A stretch of 15,753 nt of DNA from Bacteroides sp. CAG:530. Its GTDB lineage: Bacteria; Bacteroidota; Bacteroidia; Bacteroidales; Bacteroidaceae. Of this stretch, positions 6,445 to 14,910 are shown one piece after another (position 1 is the stretch's first letter; each line of letters opens with the position of its first letter). The DNA is taken from the NCBI GenBank assembly GCA_000434735.1, contig FR881262.1, positions 1 to 15,753 on the forward strand. The letters are read 5' to 3'. The translations under genes were made by a program, and so were the position numbers. Under the pieces are notes generated by a model, which ran no database searches, was not told the DNA's origin, and saw only the letters and a list, made by a program, of their open reading frames with translations.

Positions 6445-8055
6445 TTAATATCCAGGATTCTGCACCATATTTTCATTGGCATCCATCTCATTTTGAGGAA
6501 TCGGCCATAAATAATCTCTTTTCGGATTAAACTGTCGTTGGTCTACAGTAATTGTTACATACTTCCAGTCTTTGGTTTCACCTTTACCATCACCAGGGTA
6601 CATGCCGGCTTTCAATTTAGTGTTATCAAGACCTTTGGCATCCACCATTACTTCTTCACCAATTTTCCAGCGACGAATATCAGCCCATCTTAATCCTTCA
6701 AAAGCGAGTTCCACACGACGTTCGTTTCTGATTTCAATACGCATAGCATCTTTTGACAAGTTTGGCATTGCTTCCGACAAACGTTTTGTGTGTGCTCTAT
6801 CTCTTAAAGCGTCAATTGCGTCATATACTGCTTTTACTGGACCTTCAGATTCATTTAAAGCTTCGGCATAGTTTAACAGTATTTCTGCATAACGCATAAA
6901 GTAAGTATCACGTCCTTCATCTTCAGAATTGGTTAAAGTTCCATCAAAATGTTTCTTTGAGCGGTAACCTGTTGAGTTTAACAACCAAGAAGGAATTTGG
7001 ATAGAATCCTTTGAAATTTCCGGGTCTGGAGCCTTGATCATAAAGTTCAAGTATTGGCAACCAGGATAGAACAATGATGCTGCGAAACGCGGATCACGAT
7101 TCATGTGTGGGTTTTGTGGATCATACTTGGACGACTTCGAAATAGGAAGGCCATCGTTCATATAATAAGAGTCTGCCAATTGTTTAGTCGGTGCAAATGC
7201 AGGCCACTCACCCAATGGATAATATAAGTAAGAAGGGTCTATTTTTGGTGTATAGCAACGTCTCATCATGATTTCACAACTTGCAGCACGTTCGTTAACT
7301 TCCAAGAACAATCCTTGATAATCAGGGAATAAGGTGTACAGATTTAAATCCATCACATCTTTAGCGGCTTTTGCAGCATTTGCCCAGTCGCCTTGGTATA
7401 AAAGTACGCGTGACTTCAACCCCATAGCAGCTCCTTTTGTGATACGTCCAAGTTCATCTTCCGAATACTCAATAGGAAGTGAAGCAATAGCGTCTTCCAA
7501 ATCTTTTAATATCTGTGCAACTACTTGATCTTTTGGTGTACGATGCGGTTTGCTGTTGTTCAGATCACCTGGTTCTAAAACTAAAGGTACATCACCAAAG
7601 AAAGTAATCAAATCAGTATAATACCAAGCTCTCAAAAACTTAGCTTCGCCAATATAACGAGGTAAATTCTTTGATGAAAATTTTGTTGATGCAACATTGT
7701 TAATAAACACGTTTGCACGTGCGATACCCTTATAGTCCTGTTCCCATTTCAATCTCGGCATAGCACTGTTTGCGTTACCTTGACCGCGTGGCCATTCTGT
7801 CGTATCGTGCCATGGTTGCGGGTCGAAAGCATCGTCAGTCATAGTAGCTATATGAATAGGAAACAAACGTGCATTCGCTGTGTGATTCATTAAACATTCA
7901 TATACACCATTCAGAAGTTTCTCTGCTTGGTTCTCATTTTCCAAATAGTTGTCAGGAGATACAAAATCTAACGGTTCACGTTCCAAGAAATCATCACATG
8001 AACTTAATAACGTTAGACATGCTAAAAAAAGTAATTTATATTTTTTCATAATCAT
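6445..8055 (-). CDS. SusD/RagB family nutrient-binding outer-membrane lipoprotein
   Basis: The 536-residue lipoprotein has its signal ending at Cys20 (TLLSSC) and DDFLEREPLD next, the usual start of mature SusD proteins. Family blocks are AKFLRAWYYTDLITFFGDVPL (138-158), KGAAMGLKSRVLLYQGDW (207-224), YAEILLNYAEALNE (389-402) and NERRVELAFEGLRWADIRRW (444-463). The last is the most diagnostic SusD motif. SusD forms a lid over the SusC channel and captures glycan for import. Length is normal for the family. Met3 is an equally good start. The gene starts 9 bp after the SusC stop, so it is in the same operon. The substrate cannot be read from the sequence. Confidence 0.96.
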   Translation of the reverse strand: MIMKKYKLLFLACLTLLSSCDDFLEREPLDFVSPDNYLENENQAEKLLNGVYECLMNHTANARLFPIHIATMTDDAFDPQPWHDTTEWPRGQGNANSAMPRLKWEQDYKGIARANVFINNVASTKFSSKNLPRYIGEAKFLRAWYYTDLITFFGDVPLVLEPGDLNNSKPHRTPKDQVVAQILKDLEDAIASLPIEYSEDELGRITKGAAMGLKSRVLLYQGDWANAAKAAKDVMDLNLYTLFPDYQGLFLEVNERAASCEIMMRRCYTPKIDPSYLYYPLGEWPAFAPTKQLADSYYMNDGLPISKSSKYDPQNPHMNRDPRFAASLFYPGCQYLNFMIKAPDPEISKDSIQIPSWLLNSTGYRSKKHFDGTLTNSEDEGRDTYFMRYAEILLNYAEALNESEGPVKAVYDAIDALRDRAHTKRLSEAMPNLSKDAMRIEIRNERRVELAFEGLRWADIRRWKIGEEVMVDAKGLDNTKLKAGMYPGDGKGETKDWKYVTITVDQRQFNPKRDYLWPIPQNEMDANENMVQNPGY

Positions 8056-8064
8056 TTCTTCGTA

Positions 8065-11000
8065 TTAGAATTTCATATTAACTCCGAAAGAATAAGTTTT
8101 TGCCTGCGGATATTGCAGTGTGTTAGTTGACTGTGAAGGCTTTTCAGGGTCAAATCCATAGCGCATACTCGTAATGGTAAACAAGTTCAGGAGTGATACA
8201 TATACACGAATAGAAGGTGCATTTTTAAAGGCTTTCTTCAAGGTTTTTTTAGGAATGGTATACCCTAAATCTAAACTCTTGCATCTGATGTAAGAAGCAT
8301 CTTCCAAATAATACTCCGATATAATTTCAGAACGTCCTGGCTCCGAATACAGGCGTTGTACTGTCTGGCTGGGACGTTCAGGAGTCCATCTGTCTTTGTA
8401 CCATGCACCTGTATTCGATTCGCCACCGAAGAAAGGTACTGTGATTATACCTTGATTCAATGCTTTCATACCTGCCACACCTTGTAAGAAGATAGAAGCA
8501 TCAAAGCCTTTCCAATCAAAACCGATTGTTGCTGAAAATGTCCATTTGGGGAATGTGTTACCGAGAATCACCTTGTCATCTTCATTGATAACGCCGTCAC
8601 GGGTATCGGGGATTCCGTCACCATCGGTATCGATGGTCGGCTGGTCAACGAAACGAATGTCACCAGGTTCCGGTTTCATACCCATATACGGATTGAGTGC
8701 TGTACCGTTTTTAGAGAAAATCAAGTGGTTTTTGATTTCTTCTTCATTTTGGTAGATACCTTCGACTTGAAGACCGTATAAAGAATTGAACGGCTCATTA
8801 ACTCTCCATATATGGTTAGACATGATCAATTCGTCTTTACCAGCCAGATCTTTTACTTTGTTGTATACGCGAGTTGCTGAAGCGCTGAAGTGTGTGCCTA
8901 CTTTACCGAATCGATCGTTGTATCTTAAAGTCATTTCCAAGCCTCTGTTTTGCATTTTGCCTGCATTCTGATAAGGAACAGTGCTCATACCAAGAGTTCC
9001 TGAAACGGGTACCTGCATCAAAATATCACTTGTGTTTTTGATATAATAGTCAATAGTTGCTGATATGCGTTTGAAAATGTCAAAGTCAAGACCTATATTG
9101 TATTGTTCTGATGATTCCCAAGATGTTTTCTTATTCGCCAATTTCGTAACAGCAGCTATACCAACTAAGCTATTGTTGAAGTTGTATTTACCGTTCAAAC
9201 TCAACTCATCTGATGCTGCATATTGCTGTCCAATACTTTCGTTACCTAACTTACCGTAAGAGAGACGAAGTTTCAAGTTATCCAACCAAGTTACATTCTT
9301 CATGAATTTTTCTTCACTGATACGCCATGCTCCCGAAACGGAAGGGAATACACCCCATTTGTCGATAAAACGAGAAGAACCGTCATAACGCAAGTTGAAT
9401 TCAAACATATAGCGGTTATCGAACATGTAGTTGAAACGTCCGTAATAAGACATCCATGCTAACTCATGAGCTCTACTGTCGTTTAACTGAGTTTTTGGAT
9501 CACCTACAGGGAATTCCGATAGATTGACAGTCAGGTTTTTACGGTCCATGGAATACCAATTCCAAGAGTATTCACGCATTTCATAACCAGCCATCAAGTT
9601 TACATTGTGTTTTTTTGCAATTACTGTGTTGTAGTTTAACTGACCATTTAATACGTATGTTGTTGTTTTTGATTGTTCGTAGTGTAGTGATGATTCACGA
9701 GGCTGTGGAGTGCTCATTGTACCATCATCATTGAAGCCGAACAATTGTACGGTTGGTTTGAAGTTCTTGTTTTCTGAAGTATTGTTGTCGATACCTCCAT
9801 ACAAATTTAATGTTAATCCCTTCATCAGCGTTGCATTGATAGTAGCATTCAATGTAAGCGGAGTTTCCTTTGTACGATTAAAACCACCTGCATCCATTGC
9901 ACCGAAGCTATAGCCTGCATTATTGTAACCTACGCCAGGCAGAGTCATACGGATAGTCGGAGGAGCTACATAAGAACTATAAATTGCACTACTAGCACCG
10001 TCAACAAGGTCGTTTTTAGTTTTCTGGTGAGTTGATAAGCTTATATTCAATTTCAATTTATCTTCAAAGAACGAAGCTGATACATTACTGCGGAAAGTGA
10101 ATTTTTTAGCATCATTACCTCTTACGATACCATTTTGATAAAGATAACCTGCAGAAGTGGAGTATTTTAATGTCTTGTTACCTCCAGAGATAGACATGTA
10201 ATGGTCAGTCATCATTGCTGTATGATATGTGTCGTCCATCCAGCTGTAGTTCGTAGGATACATGTATTCATCTACATGATTGCGGTAGTTGTTCATGTAT
10301 TCTTCTGTATACCATGTTGGCCATGATTTGTTGGTATTCTTGTATGCTTCAGCTTTTAAATCCAAGTAATCAATACCTTTCAATACATCAGGCAATGAGG
10401 TGGCTTTCTGAACACCTACCAAACCGTTATATTCAATGTTCATTGAATTCAAATCACCTTGTTTGGTGGTAATCAAAATAACACCATTCGATGCACGGTT
10501 ACCATAAATAGCACAAGATGCAGCGTCTTTCAAAATCGATACAGATTCAATATCTTTTGGGTTCACAGCATCTAGGCTGCCTTCCATGCCATCGATGATT
10601 ACTAGCGGACTAGTATTGTTAAAAGTACCGATACCACGGATTTGGATAGTGGCACCGTCATTACCCGGCTGACCTGAAGTCTGGCTGATGAAAGCACCAG
10701 CTACGTTACCTTGAAGCATGGAACTTACGTTGGTAAATGCACGTCCCTTAGCCTTTGATAGTTCAACACTTTCAACAGCACCCGTTACGTTGACTTTCTT
10801 CTGTGTTCCATAGCCTACGACAACTACTTCTTCCAGCATTTCAGTATCTTCCATCAATGTTACCATAATATCTTTTCCAGTAACAGCTTTTACGCTCTTA
10901 TTCTGATAGCCTACATAAGATACAAATAAAGAAGAACCTTCTTTTACTGTTATTTTGAAGTTGCCATCAAAGTCGGTGATGGTTCCGTTGGTAGTACCTT

Positions 11001-11442
11001 GTTCCTTCACGGTAGCACCAATGATAGGTTCTCCATTGAAGTCAATGATTTTGCCTTTTACGCTAATTTTCTTTTTACTGCTATTCTTCGTTAAAACAAT
11101 ATTATTGCCTTCTTCATAAAAGGAAATACCTGTGTTAGCCAGAATTTGTTCGAGGATACTTTTTACAGTTTTGTCTTTTGCATTCAGTTCTACTTTTTTG
11201 CTAAGATTCACTTCTTTAGTGTTGTAAACAAAAAGGTAACCTGATTTTTTTTCAATTTCCTGAATAGCCTGTTCCAAAGTTACATTGTTTCTTGTGATGG
11301 AAACTTTTTTTGATTGGGCTAATGCATCTGATGAGTACAATGATGAAAATCCAAACAGGAAGATAGATGCATATAACCTGAAGGGATGTTTAGATAGTAT
11401 ATCTAAAGGAATACTTAAATCCTTTTTAAATATATTCTTCAT
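8065..11442 (-). CDS. SusC/RagA family TonB-dependent transporter with STN signalling domain
   Basis: The 1125-residue outer-membrane transporter imports its ligand with SusD. In order: a signal region ending near ALAQ (residue 43); an STN domain (about 48-117), which in such proteins contacts a FecR anti-sigma factor; a carboxypeptidase-regulatory-like domain (126-197, KGKIIDFNGEPIIGATV); a TonB-box segment EEVVVVGYGTQKK (204-216); a plug (about 217-330, IIDGMEG then SILKDAASCAIYGNRASNG); and the barrel, ending in GVNMKF. A DTDGDGIPDTRDG loop late in the barrel is common in this family. Length is typical for the STN-bearing class. The divergent sigma/FecR pair fits the STN domain. First gene of the operon, after a 446-bp regulatory region. 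Confidence 0.97.
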   Translation of the reverse strand: MKNIFKKDLSIPLDILSKHPFRLYASIFLFGFSSLYSSDALAQSKKVSITRNNVTLEQAIQEIEKKSGYLFVYNTKEVNLSKKVELNAKDKTVKSILEQILANTGISFYEEGNNIVLTKNSSKKKISVKGKIIDFNGEPIIGATVKEQGTTNGTITDFDGNFKITVKEGSSLFVSYVGYQNKSVKAVTGKDIMVTLMEDTEMLEEVVVVGYGTQKKVNVTGAVESVELSKAKGRAFTNVSSMLQGNVAGAFISQTSGQPGNDGATIQIRGIGTFNNTSPLVIIDGMEGSLDAVNPKDIESVSILKDAASCAIYGNRASNGVILITTKQGDLNSMNIEYNGLVGVQKATSLPDVLKGIDYLDLKAEAYKNTNKSWPTWYTEEYMNNYRNHVDEYMYPTNYSWMDDTYHTAMMTDHYMSISGGNKTLKYSTSAGYLYQNGIVRGNDAKKFTFRSNVSASFFEDKLKLNISLSTHQKTKNDLVDGASSAIYSSYVAPPTIRMTLPGVGYNNAGYSFGAMDAGGFNRTKETPLTLNATINATLMKGLTLNLYGGIDNNTSENKNFKPTVQLFGFNDDGTMSTPQPRESSLHYEQSKTTTYVLNGQLNYNTVIAKKHNVNLMAGYEMREYSWNWYSMDRKNLTVNLSEFPVGDPKTQLNDSRAHELAWMSYYGRFNYMFDNRYMFEFNLRYDGSSRFIDKWGVFPSVSGAWRISEEKFMKNVTWLDNLKLRLSYGKLGNESIGQQYAASDELSLNGKYNFNNSLVGIAAVTKLANKKTSWESSEQYNIGLDFDIFKRISATIDYYIKNTSDILMQVPVSGTLGMSTVPYQNAGKMQNRGLEMTLRYNDRFGKVGTHFSASATRVYNKVKDLAGKDELIMSNHIWRVNEPFNSLYGLQVEGIYQNEEEIKNHLIFSKNGTALNPYMGMKPEPGDIRFVDQPTIDTDGDGIPDTRDGVINEDDKVILGNTFPKWTFSATIGFDWKGFDASIFLQGVAGMKALNQGIITVPFFGGESNTGAWYKDRWTPERPSQTVQRLYSEPGRSEIISEYYLEDASYIRCKSLDLGYTIPKKTLKKAFKNAPSIRVYVSLLNLFTITSMRYGFDPEKPSQSTNTLQYPQAKTYSFGVNMKF

Positions 11443-11467
11443 TTTTCTTAGATTTGATTGATAACGT

Positions 11468-11491
11468 TATTGAACTATGAGTTCGACATAC
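11468..11491 (-). repeat. Bipartite motif, copy proximal to susC
   Basis: On the - strand this reads GTATGTCGAA, 9 bp, CAATA. It is an exact match in both blocks and in spacing to the copy at 11670-11693, and has the same orientation. It ends 26 bp before the susC start. The downstream TAACGTTA is a weak -7-like sequence. A role as promoter element for the ECF sigma factor, or as an activator site, is inferred. Confidence 0.5.
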
Positions 11492-11649
11492 TTTTCGGTT
11501 GTGAAAAATTTATTCAATTATGAATATGTGCTTCTTCCTGTTTTTATACCATAGGCTAACTAATGATTAAGTTTAAACTTTGAAATGTAATTTCGCTCTT
11601 TTAAGGAAATACGTGCGCTTGTTAACTTACCCTAAAGACTTTTTTCTGC

Positions 11650-11663
11650 TTAACACATGTTAA
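11650..11663. promoter_or_regulatory. Candidate operator TTAACA-CA-TGTTAA
   Basis: A perfect 6-bp inverted repeat with a 2-bp spacer begins immediately downstream of the -7 box at 11664-11671 (- strand), so it would cover the transcription start of the susC message. This is a good position for a repressor, but no dedicated repressor gene is present in the locus, and AT-rich palindromes can be chance. Confidence 0.3.
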
Positions 11664-11671
11664 CAAAGATA
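11664..11671 (-). promoter_or_regulatory. Putative -7 promoter box for susC
   Basis: On the - strand it reads TATCTTTG, a full match to TAnnTTTG. It would give a leader of about 215 nt before the susC ATG. There is no TTTG at the -33 position; instead the GTATGTCGAA block of the distal bipartite motif occupies that place, which may point to a different sigma factor or an activator. Confidence 0.5.
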
Positions 11672-11693
11672 TTGCTCTCTTTTTTCGACATAC
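11670..11693 (-). repeat. Bipartite motif, copy distal to susC
   Basis: On the - strand this reads GTATGTCGAA, 9 bp, CAATA, then directly TCTTTG. The CAATA block overlaps the first bases of the -7 box. It lies 202 bp upstream of the second copy. Outside the two blocks the copies differ in most positions of the spacer, so the blocks look selected rather than left by a recent duplication. Confidence 0.5.
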
Positions 11694-11888
11694 GTTCTGT
11701 AGAATTGTACCTCAGAAATGTGTGTTACAAAAAAGTAATTTAAAGCAAAAGATATGAATCATCTGATTTTTTTTGTTTTACTTTGCTTTTTTATGTACTT
11801 GAATAGAGTGAATGAAATGCAAGGTTTTCTATTAAATAGAACGTTTTCAACGTAGCATATCGTAAAGCTTTATCTAATAAAATAAAAA

Positions 11889-12446
11889 ATGAATCATAAA
11901 ATCAATACATTTAATCAGCTATATAAAGAATATTATAGGAAAGCATACTTATATGCAAAATCTTATGTAGGTGATACTTTTGCATCAGAAGACATTGCAT
12001 CAGAAGCGATGATTACTGTTTGGGAAAAAATGAGGGCTTCTGAAAAGAATGAATTGGTATCATTTCTTTTCGTAGTACTGAAAAATAAATCTCTTGATTA
12101 TTTGAGAAAAAAGACAATTCACGATCTTTATTTTGAAAAAATGGGTGACATTGGTTTGGCTGATTTGGAAATTCGAATTTCATCACTTGAAAACAGTGTT
12201 CCTGATAGTTTATTTGTGTCAGAGGCTGAATCAATAATTTCGGAAACATTAAATTCATTCAGTGCTCAAACTCGTAATATTTTTCATTTAAGTAGAATTG
12301 AGGGATTAACCAATGTTGAGATAGCGTCTAAAATCGGATTGTCAGAGAAGAGTGTAGAATATCATATAGGCAAAGTCCTAAAGGCGTTGCGTATAAGTTT
12401 GAAGGATTTTTTTGTATTTTTAATATTCCTATTTTTAGGGAAATAG
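11889..12446 (+). CDS. ECF-type RNA polymerase sigma-70 factor
   Basis: The 185-residue protein has only the two ECF core regions. Region 2 is about residues 8-75: FNQLYKEYYRKAYLYAKSYV, SEDIASEAMITVWEKM and a LDYLRKK end for -10 recognition. Region 4 is about 118-172, with the helix-turn-helix GLTNVEIASKIGLSEKSVEYHIGKVLKALR for -35 recognition. This is the Bacteroidetes expansion type that is paired with FecR-like anti-sigma factors. The C-terminus is a short hydrophobic tail (FFVFLIFLFLGK), which might hold it at the membrane near its anti-sigma partner. It is transcribed away from susC and lies 38 bp before fecR. Its likely target is the susC promoter; autoregulation is not evident. Confidence 0.95.
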   Translation: MNHKINTFNQLYKEYYRKAYLYAKSYVGDTFASEDIASEAMITVWEKMRASEKNELVSFLFVVLKNKSLDYLRKKTIHDLYFEKMGDIGLADLEIRISSLENSVPDSLFVSEAESIISETLNSFSAQTRNIFHLSRIEGLTNVEIASKIGLSEKSVEYHIGKVLKALRISLKDFFVFLIFLFLGK

Positions 12447-12484
12447 TTATTCGATACGTATTAAAAATGTAAACAGTAGTATTT

Positions 12485-13429
12485 ATGATTAGTCAAAATT
12501 TAATTTTACGATACATTAATGGCCATACTTCAGAAGAGGAAACAAAGGAGGTGGTTGAATGGATAAAAGCCAGTGAGGAAAATAAAAGGTCGTACATGAA
12601 TATCAGAAAGATGAACGATTTGTTAATTTGGAATTCTGATACAAAATCTAACGACATTGATTCATTTAGCGTGTCGAAGTCTACAACTTTTTCCAAAGTA
12701 TTTAAGTTTGCTGTAGGTGTTGCGGCTGTCTTTATTGCTTTGTTTGTATCTCACAGTTTATATACTAAATATAATCAAGGGCATACTGATATAATGCAAG
12801 TGTTAGTTGCTCCTCCAGGACAGCGTGCAGAAATGGTATTGGCTGATGGTACAAAAGTTTGGTTGAATGCAGGTTCAACTTTACGCTTTCCAAGCCAGTT
12901 CGCAGATAGCCGCTGCATAGAGTTAAAAGGAGAGGCATTCTTTGATGTGGTAAAAGATGCGGAAAAGCCTTTCATAGTAGAAACAGACGAGCATCAGGTT
13001 AGAGTACATGGAACAAGCTTTAATGTGAGTGCTTATCCAAGTAGTCCGTTTGAGGTGTCTTTGTTGCAGGGATCGGTTAGTGTTTATTCCAAGCAGACCC
13101 ACCAGACATTGATATTGAAGCCAGGTGAAAAGATCTGTGATTTTAACGAAAAGCATTTTTGTAAAGAAATTATTCCAAATGATGATGCGTTCTTATGGAA
13201 GCAAGGTATTATAAGTTTTCATGATGAGTCTGTTGAAGATATATTTCGTAGACTTGAGTCGTTTTATGATATAAAGATCATTAACAAGAACAAGCAGTTG
13301 CTTGAAAAACATTATACAGGAAAATTCAAAATGAAAGATGGTATTGAACAAATTCTGAAGGTATTGAAGTATAGTAGCGATTTTCAGTATTATTATAATA
13401 TGGACGATAATGAAATTATCATTATGTAA
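12485..13429 (+). CDS. FecR-type anti-sigma factor with DUF4974 C-terminus
   Basis: The 314-residue inner-membrane protein has a cytoplasmic N-terminus (1-72) that would bind the sigma factor, including HTSEEETKEVVEWIKASEENK. One membrane helix spans about 73-92 (FKFAVGVAAVFIALFVSHSL). The periplasmic FecR domain, about 105-210, carries the hallmark VLADGTKVWLNAGSTLRFP, GEAFFDVVKDAEKPFIV and VHGTSFNVSAY. The DUF4974 region, about 235-314 (ISFHDESVEDIFRRLESFYD, then HYTGKFK), resembles an STN-like fold and probably meets the SusC STN domain. Length and domain order are standard for the family. Downstream a strong terminator ends the two-gene transcript. Confidence 0.95.
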   Translation: MISQNLILRYINGHTSEEETKEVVEWIKASEENKRSYMNIRKMNDLLIWNSDTKSNDIDSFSVSKSTTFSKVFKFAVGVAAVFIALFVSHSLYTKYNQGHTDIMQVLVAPPGQRAEMVLADGTKVWLNAGSTLRFPSQFADSRCIELKGEAFFDVVKDAEKPFIVETDEHQVRVHGTSFNVSAYPSSPFEVSLLQGSVSVYSKQTHQTLILKPGEKICDFNEKHFCKEIIPNDDAFLWKQGIISFHDESVEDIFRRLESFYDIKIINKNKQLLEKHYTGKFKMKDGIEQILKVLKYSSDFQYYYNMDDNEIIIM

Positions 13430-13500
13430 ATACTTAACCACATTATTATTCCCAACATTTTAGGTATTTAAAAAGTCCAGAGGTCTATAATATATATAAT

Positions 13501-13543
13501 GTAAAAAGCGAGATGTCACATAACGTGATACCTCGCTTTTTAC
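13501..13543 (+). terminator. Terminator after the sigma/FecR pair
   Basis: Positions 13501-13519 pair with 13525-13543: 19 bp with one A/C mismatch and one G-T wobble, and a 5-nt loop. The + strand arm ends in CTTTTTAC, so the T-run lies inside the stem. It sits 72 bp after the FecR stop and separates that transcript from the peptidase gene. Confidence 0.8.
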
Positions 13544-13629
13544 AGTTGTTGGTTTTGCTTCTGTTTTTCATATATAATATATGTGAGGTTAAAATCCTTT
13601 AATAGACATATACCACTGAATAAAAGTTA

Positions 13630-13637
13630 TATCTTTG
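13630..13637 (+). promoter_or_regulatory. Putative -7 promoter box of the C1 peptidase gene
   Basis: TATCTTTG is a full match to TAnnTTTG and lies 39 bp before the ATG at 13677. A recognisable -33 TTTG is absent at the expected distance. With a terminator upstream, this gene should have its own transcript. Confidence 0.6.
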
Positions 13638-13676
13638 CTAGCACATTATCAAATAACTCTTTAATCTTATATAGAA

Positions 13677-14864
13677 ATGAAAAAATCATATCTTGCCTTA
13701 GGAGCAGCGTTATTATTGTGCTCTCCTTTTCAGGGAATGGCCAAAGGTGACGAAGGCTACAAGTTTAAAACCATCGTAAGTCAAAAAGTTACTCCAGTTA
13801 AGAATCAGGCGTCTACAGGTACTTGTTGGTGCTTTGCTACCACATCGTTCTTCGAAGCTGAATTGCTGAGAATGGGTAAGGGTGAATACGATTTGTCGGA
13901 AATGTTCATCGTTCGTCAGAAATATATGAACCAGTTGGCTGATAACTTCCTGCGCAGAGGAAGAGGCAATATCAGCGAAGGTAGTATCACATCAAGCTGG
14001 ATAACTGCTTTCAATCAGGTAGGTATCGTGCCCGAAGAAGTGTATACCGGAATCAATTATAACTCAGACCGTCATAATCACTCAGAACTGACAGACTATA
14101 TCGAGGCTATCGGTGATATGGCAGTTAAGCGCAGATCTGAATCAGAACAATACAAGCAGTTGGTTAATAGCTTGTTTGATATCTATTTAGGAAAGCTTCC
14201 TGAAAAATTCACTTATAAAGGAAAAGAATATACTCCGAAATCATTCGGCGAATCATTGGGTATAAATACAGACGACTATGTTAAGTTGACTAGCTTTACT
14301 CATAAGCCATACTATCGTGAAATGGAAATTGAAATTCCAGACAACTGGGAGCACGATCGTATGTACAACCTTCCGCTTGATGAGCTGATGGAAGCCATGA
14401 ATCATACATTGGAAAGCGGATATACCCTCTGCTGGGATGGTGACGTTTCTGAAAAGGGATTCTCTTTCATAAACGGAGTTGCCATTAATCCTGAAGTAGA
14501 AAAAGAAGAAGACTTATCGGCTAGCGATATGGCTCGCTGGGGACAGATGAGCACAGTGAGCCGTCTGCAGGAAGTATTCCAGTTTAAGCGTCCTTATCCT
14601 GAAGTGAAAGTTACTCCGGAAGTTCGTCAGATAGGTTATGAAACATTCAAGACTACTGATGACCACTTGATGCATGTTACCGGATTGGCAAAAGATCAGA
14701 ACGGAACTATCTATTACATAACCAAGAACTCATGGGGTACCGAAAGAAATAATTTCGGTGGCTACCTGAATATGTCTGAGAGCTATGTACGTGCCAAGAC
14801 TATCTATGTTATGATGCACAAAGACTCTTTGACTCCTGCTTTAAGAAAGAAATTGGGACTTTAA
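13677..14864 (+). CDS. Secreted C1 cysteine peptidase, bleomycin hydrolase/aminopeptidase C type
   Basis: The 395-residue papain-like peptidase has an N-terminal signal sequence (MKKSYLALGAALLLCSPFQG, cleavage probably near MAKG), so it acts in the periplasm or outside. The active site is visible: Gln44 for the oxyanion hole, Cys50 in TGTCWCFAT, His330 in DDHLMHVTG and Asn351 in KNSWG. The insert between Cys and His follows the bleomycin hydrolase layout (SEMFIVRQKYM, GSITSSWITAFNQVGIVPEE), and the protein ends KKLGL. It is somewhat shorter than the roughly 450 residues of classical cytosolic PepC. Cytosolic relatives trim peptides from the N-terminus. The secreted Bacteroides form probably degrades dietary or host peptides, which is inferred. 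It has its own promoter and ends at a shared convergent terminator. Confidence 0.92.
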   Translation: MKKSYLALGAALLLCSPFQGMAKGDEGYKFKTIVSQKVTPVKNQASTGTCWCFATTSFFEAELLRMGKGEYDLSEMFIVRQKYMNQLADNFLRRGRGNISEGSITSSWITAFNQVGIVPEEVYTGINYNSDRHNHSELTDYIEAIGDMAVKRRSESEQYKQLVNSLFDIYLGKLPEKFTYKGKEYTPKSFGESLGINTDDYVKLTSFTHKPYYREMEIEIPDNWEHDRMYNLPLDELMEAMNHTLESGYTLCWDGDVSEKGFSFINGVAINPEVEKEEDLSASDMARWGQMSTVSRLQEVFQFKRPYPEVKVTPEVRQIGYETFKTTDDHLMHVTGLAKDQNGTIYYITKNSWGTERNNFGGYLNMSESYVRAKTIYVMMHKDSLTPALRKKLGL

Positions 14865-14873
14865 TTTTAAATA

Positions 14874-14910
14874 ATGCGAAAAGACGGGTGGCTTACTCGT
14901 CTTTTCGCAT
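14874..14910. terminator. Bidirectional terminator between convergent genes
   Basis: Positions 14874-14886 and 14898-14910 form a perfect 13-bp stem, extendable by a G-T and a G-C pair. Each arm supplies a CTTTTCGC run, and the - strand continues T-rich past 14874. The right-hand arm encodes the last residues of the convergent queH gene, whose stop codon lies in the loop at 14893-14895. Confidence 0.82.

Larger units (their letters stand above)
11443..11888. promoter_or_regulatory. Divergent regulatory region between susC and the sigma gene
   Basis: This 446-bp gap has no gene. It holds two copies of a bipartite repeat, a housekeeping-type -7 box toward susC, an inverted repeat TTAACA-CA-TGTTAA and a palindrome ATAACGTTAT at 11461-11470. 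Toward the sigma gene I see no clear promoter; TTACTTTG at 11778-11785 is a poor match, about 100 bp before the ATG. Confidence 0.6.

Noticed and set aside
4191..10000. Several + strand reading frames of 60-101 codons opposite the lipoprotein and SusC/D genes
   Set aside because: All lie antisense to long genes with clear family motifs and show no motifs of their own; they are shadow frames.
11461..11470. Palindrome ATAACGTTAT just upstream of susC as a separate operator
   Set aside because: It overlaps the proximal bipartite motif and is too short and AT-rich to stand on its own.
11855..11864. GCATATCGTA upstream of the sigma gene as a third copy of the GTATGTCGAA block
   Set aside because: Only 7 of 10 positions match and CAATA is not found at the right spacing, so chance explains it.
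12450..12457. TTCGATAC between the sigma and FecR genes as another copy of the repeat block
   Set aside because: It lacks two bases of the block and the second half of the motif is absent.
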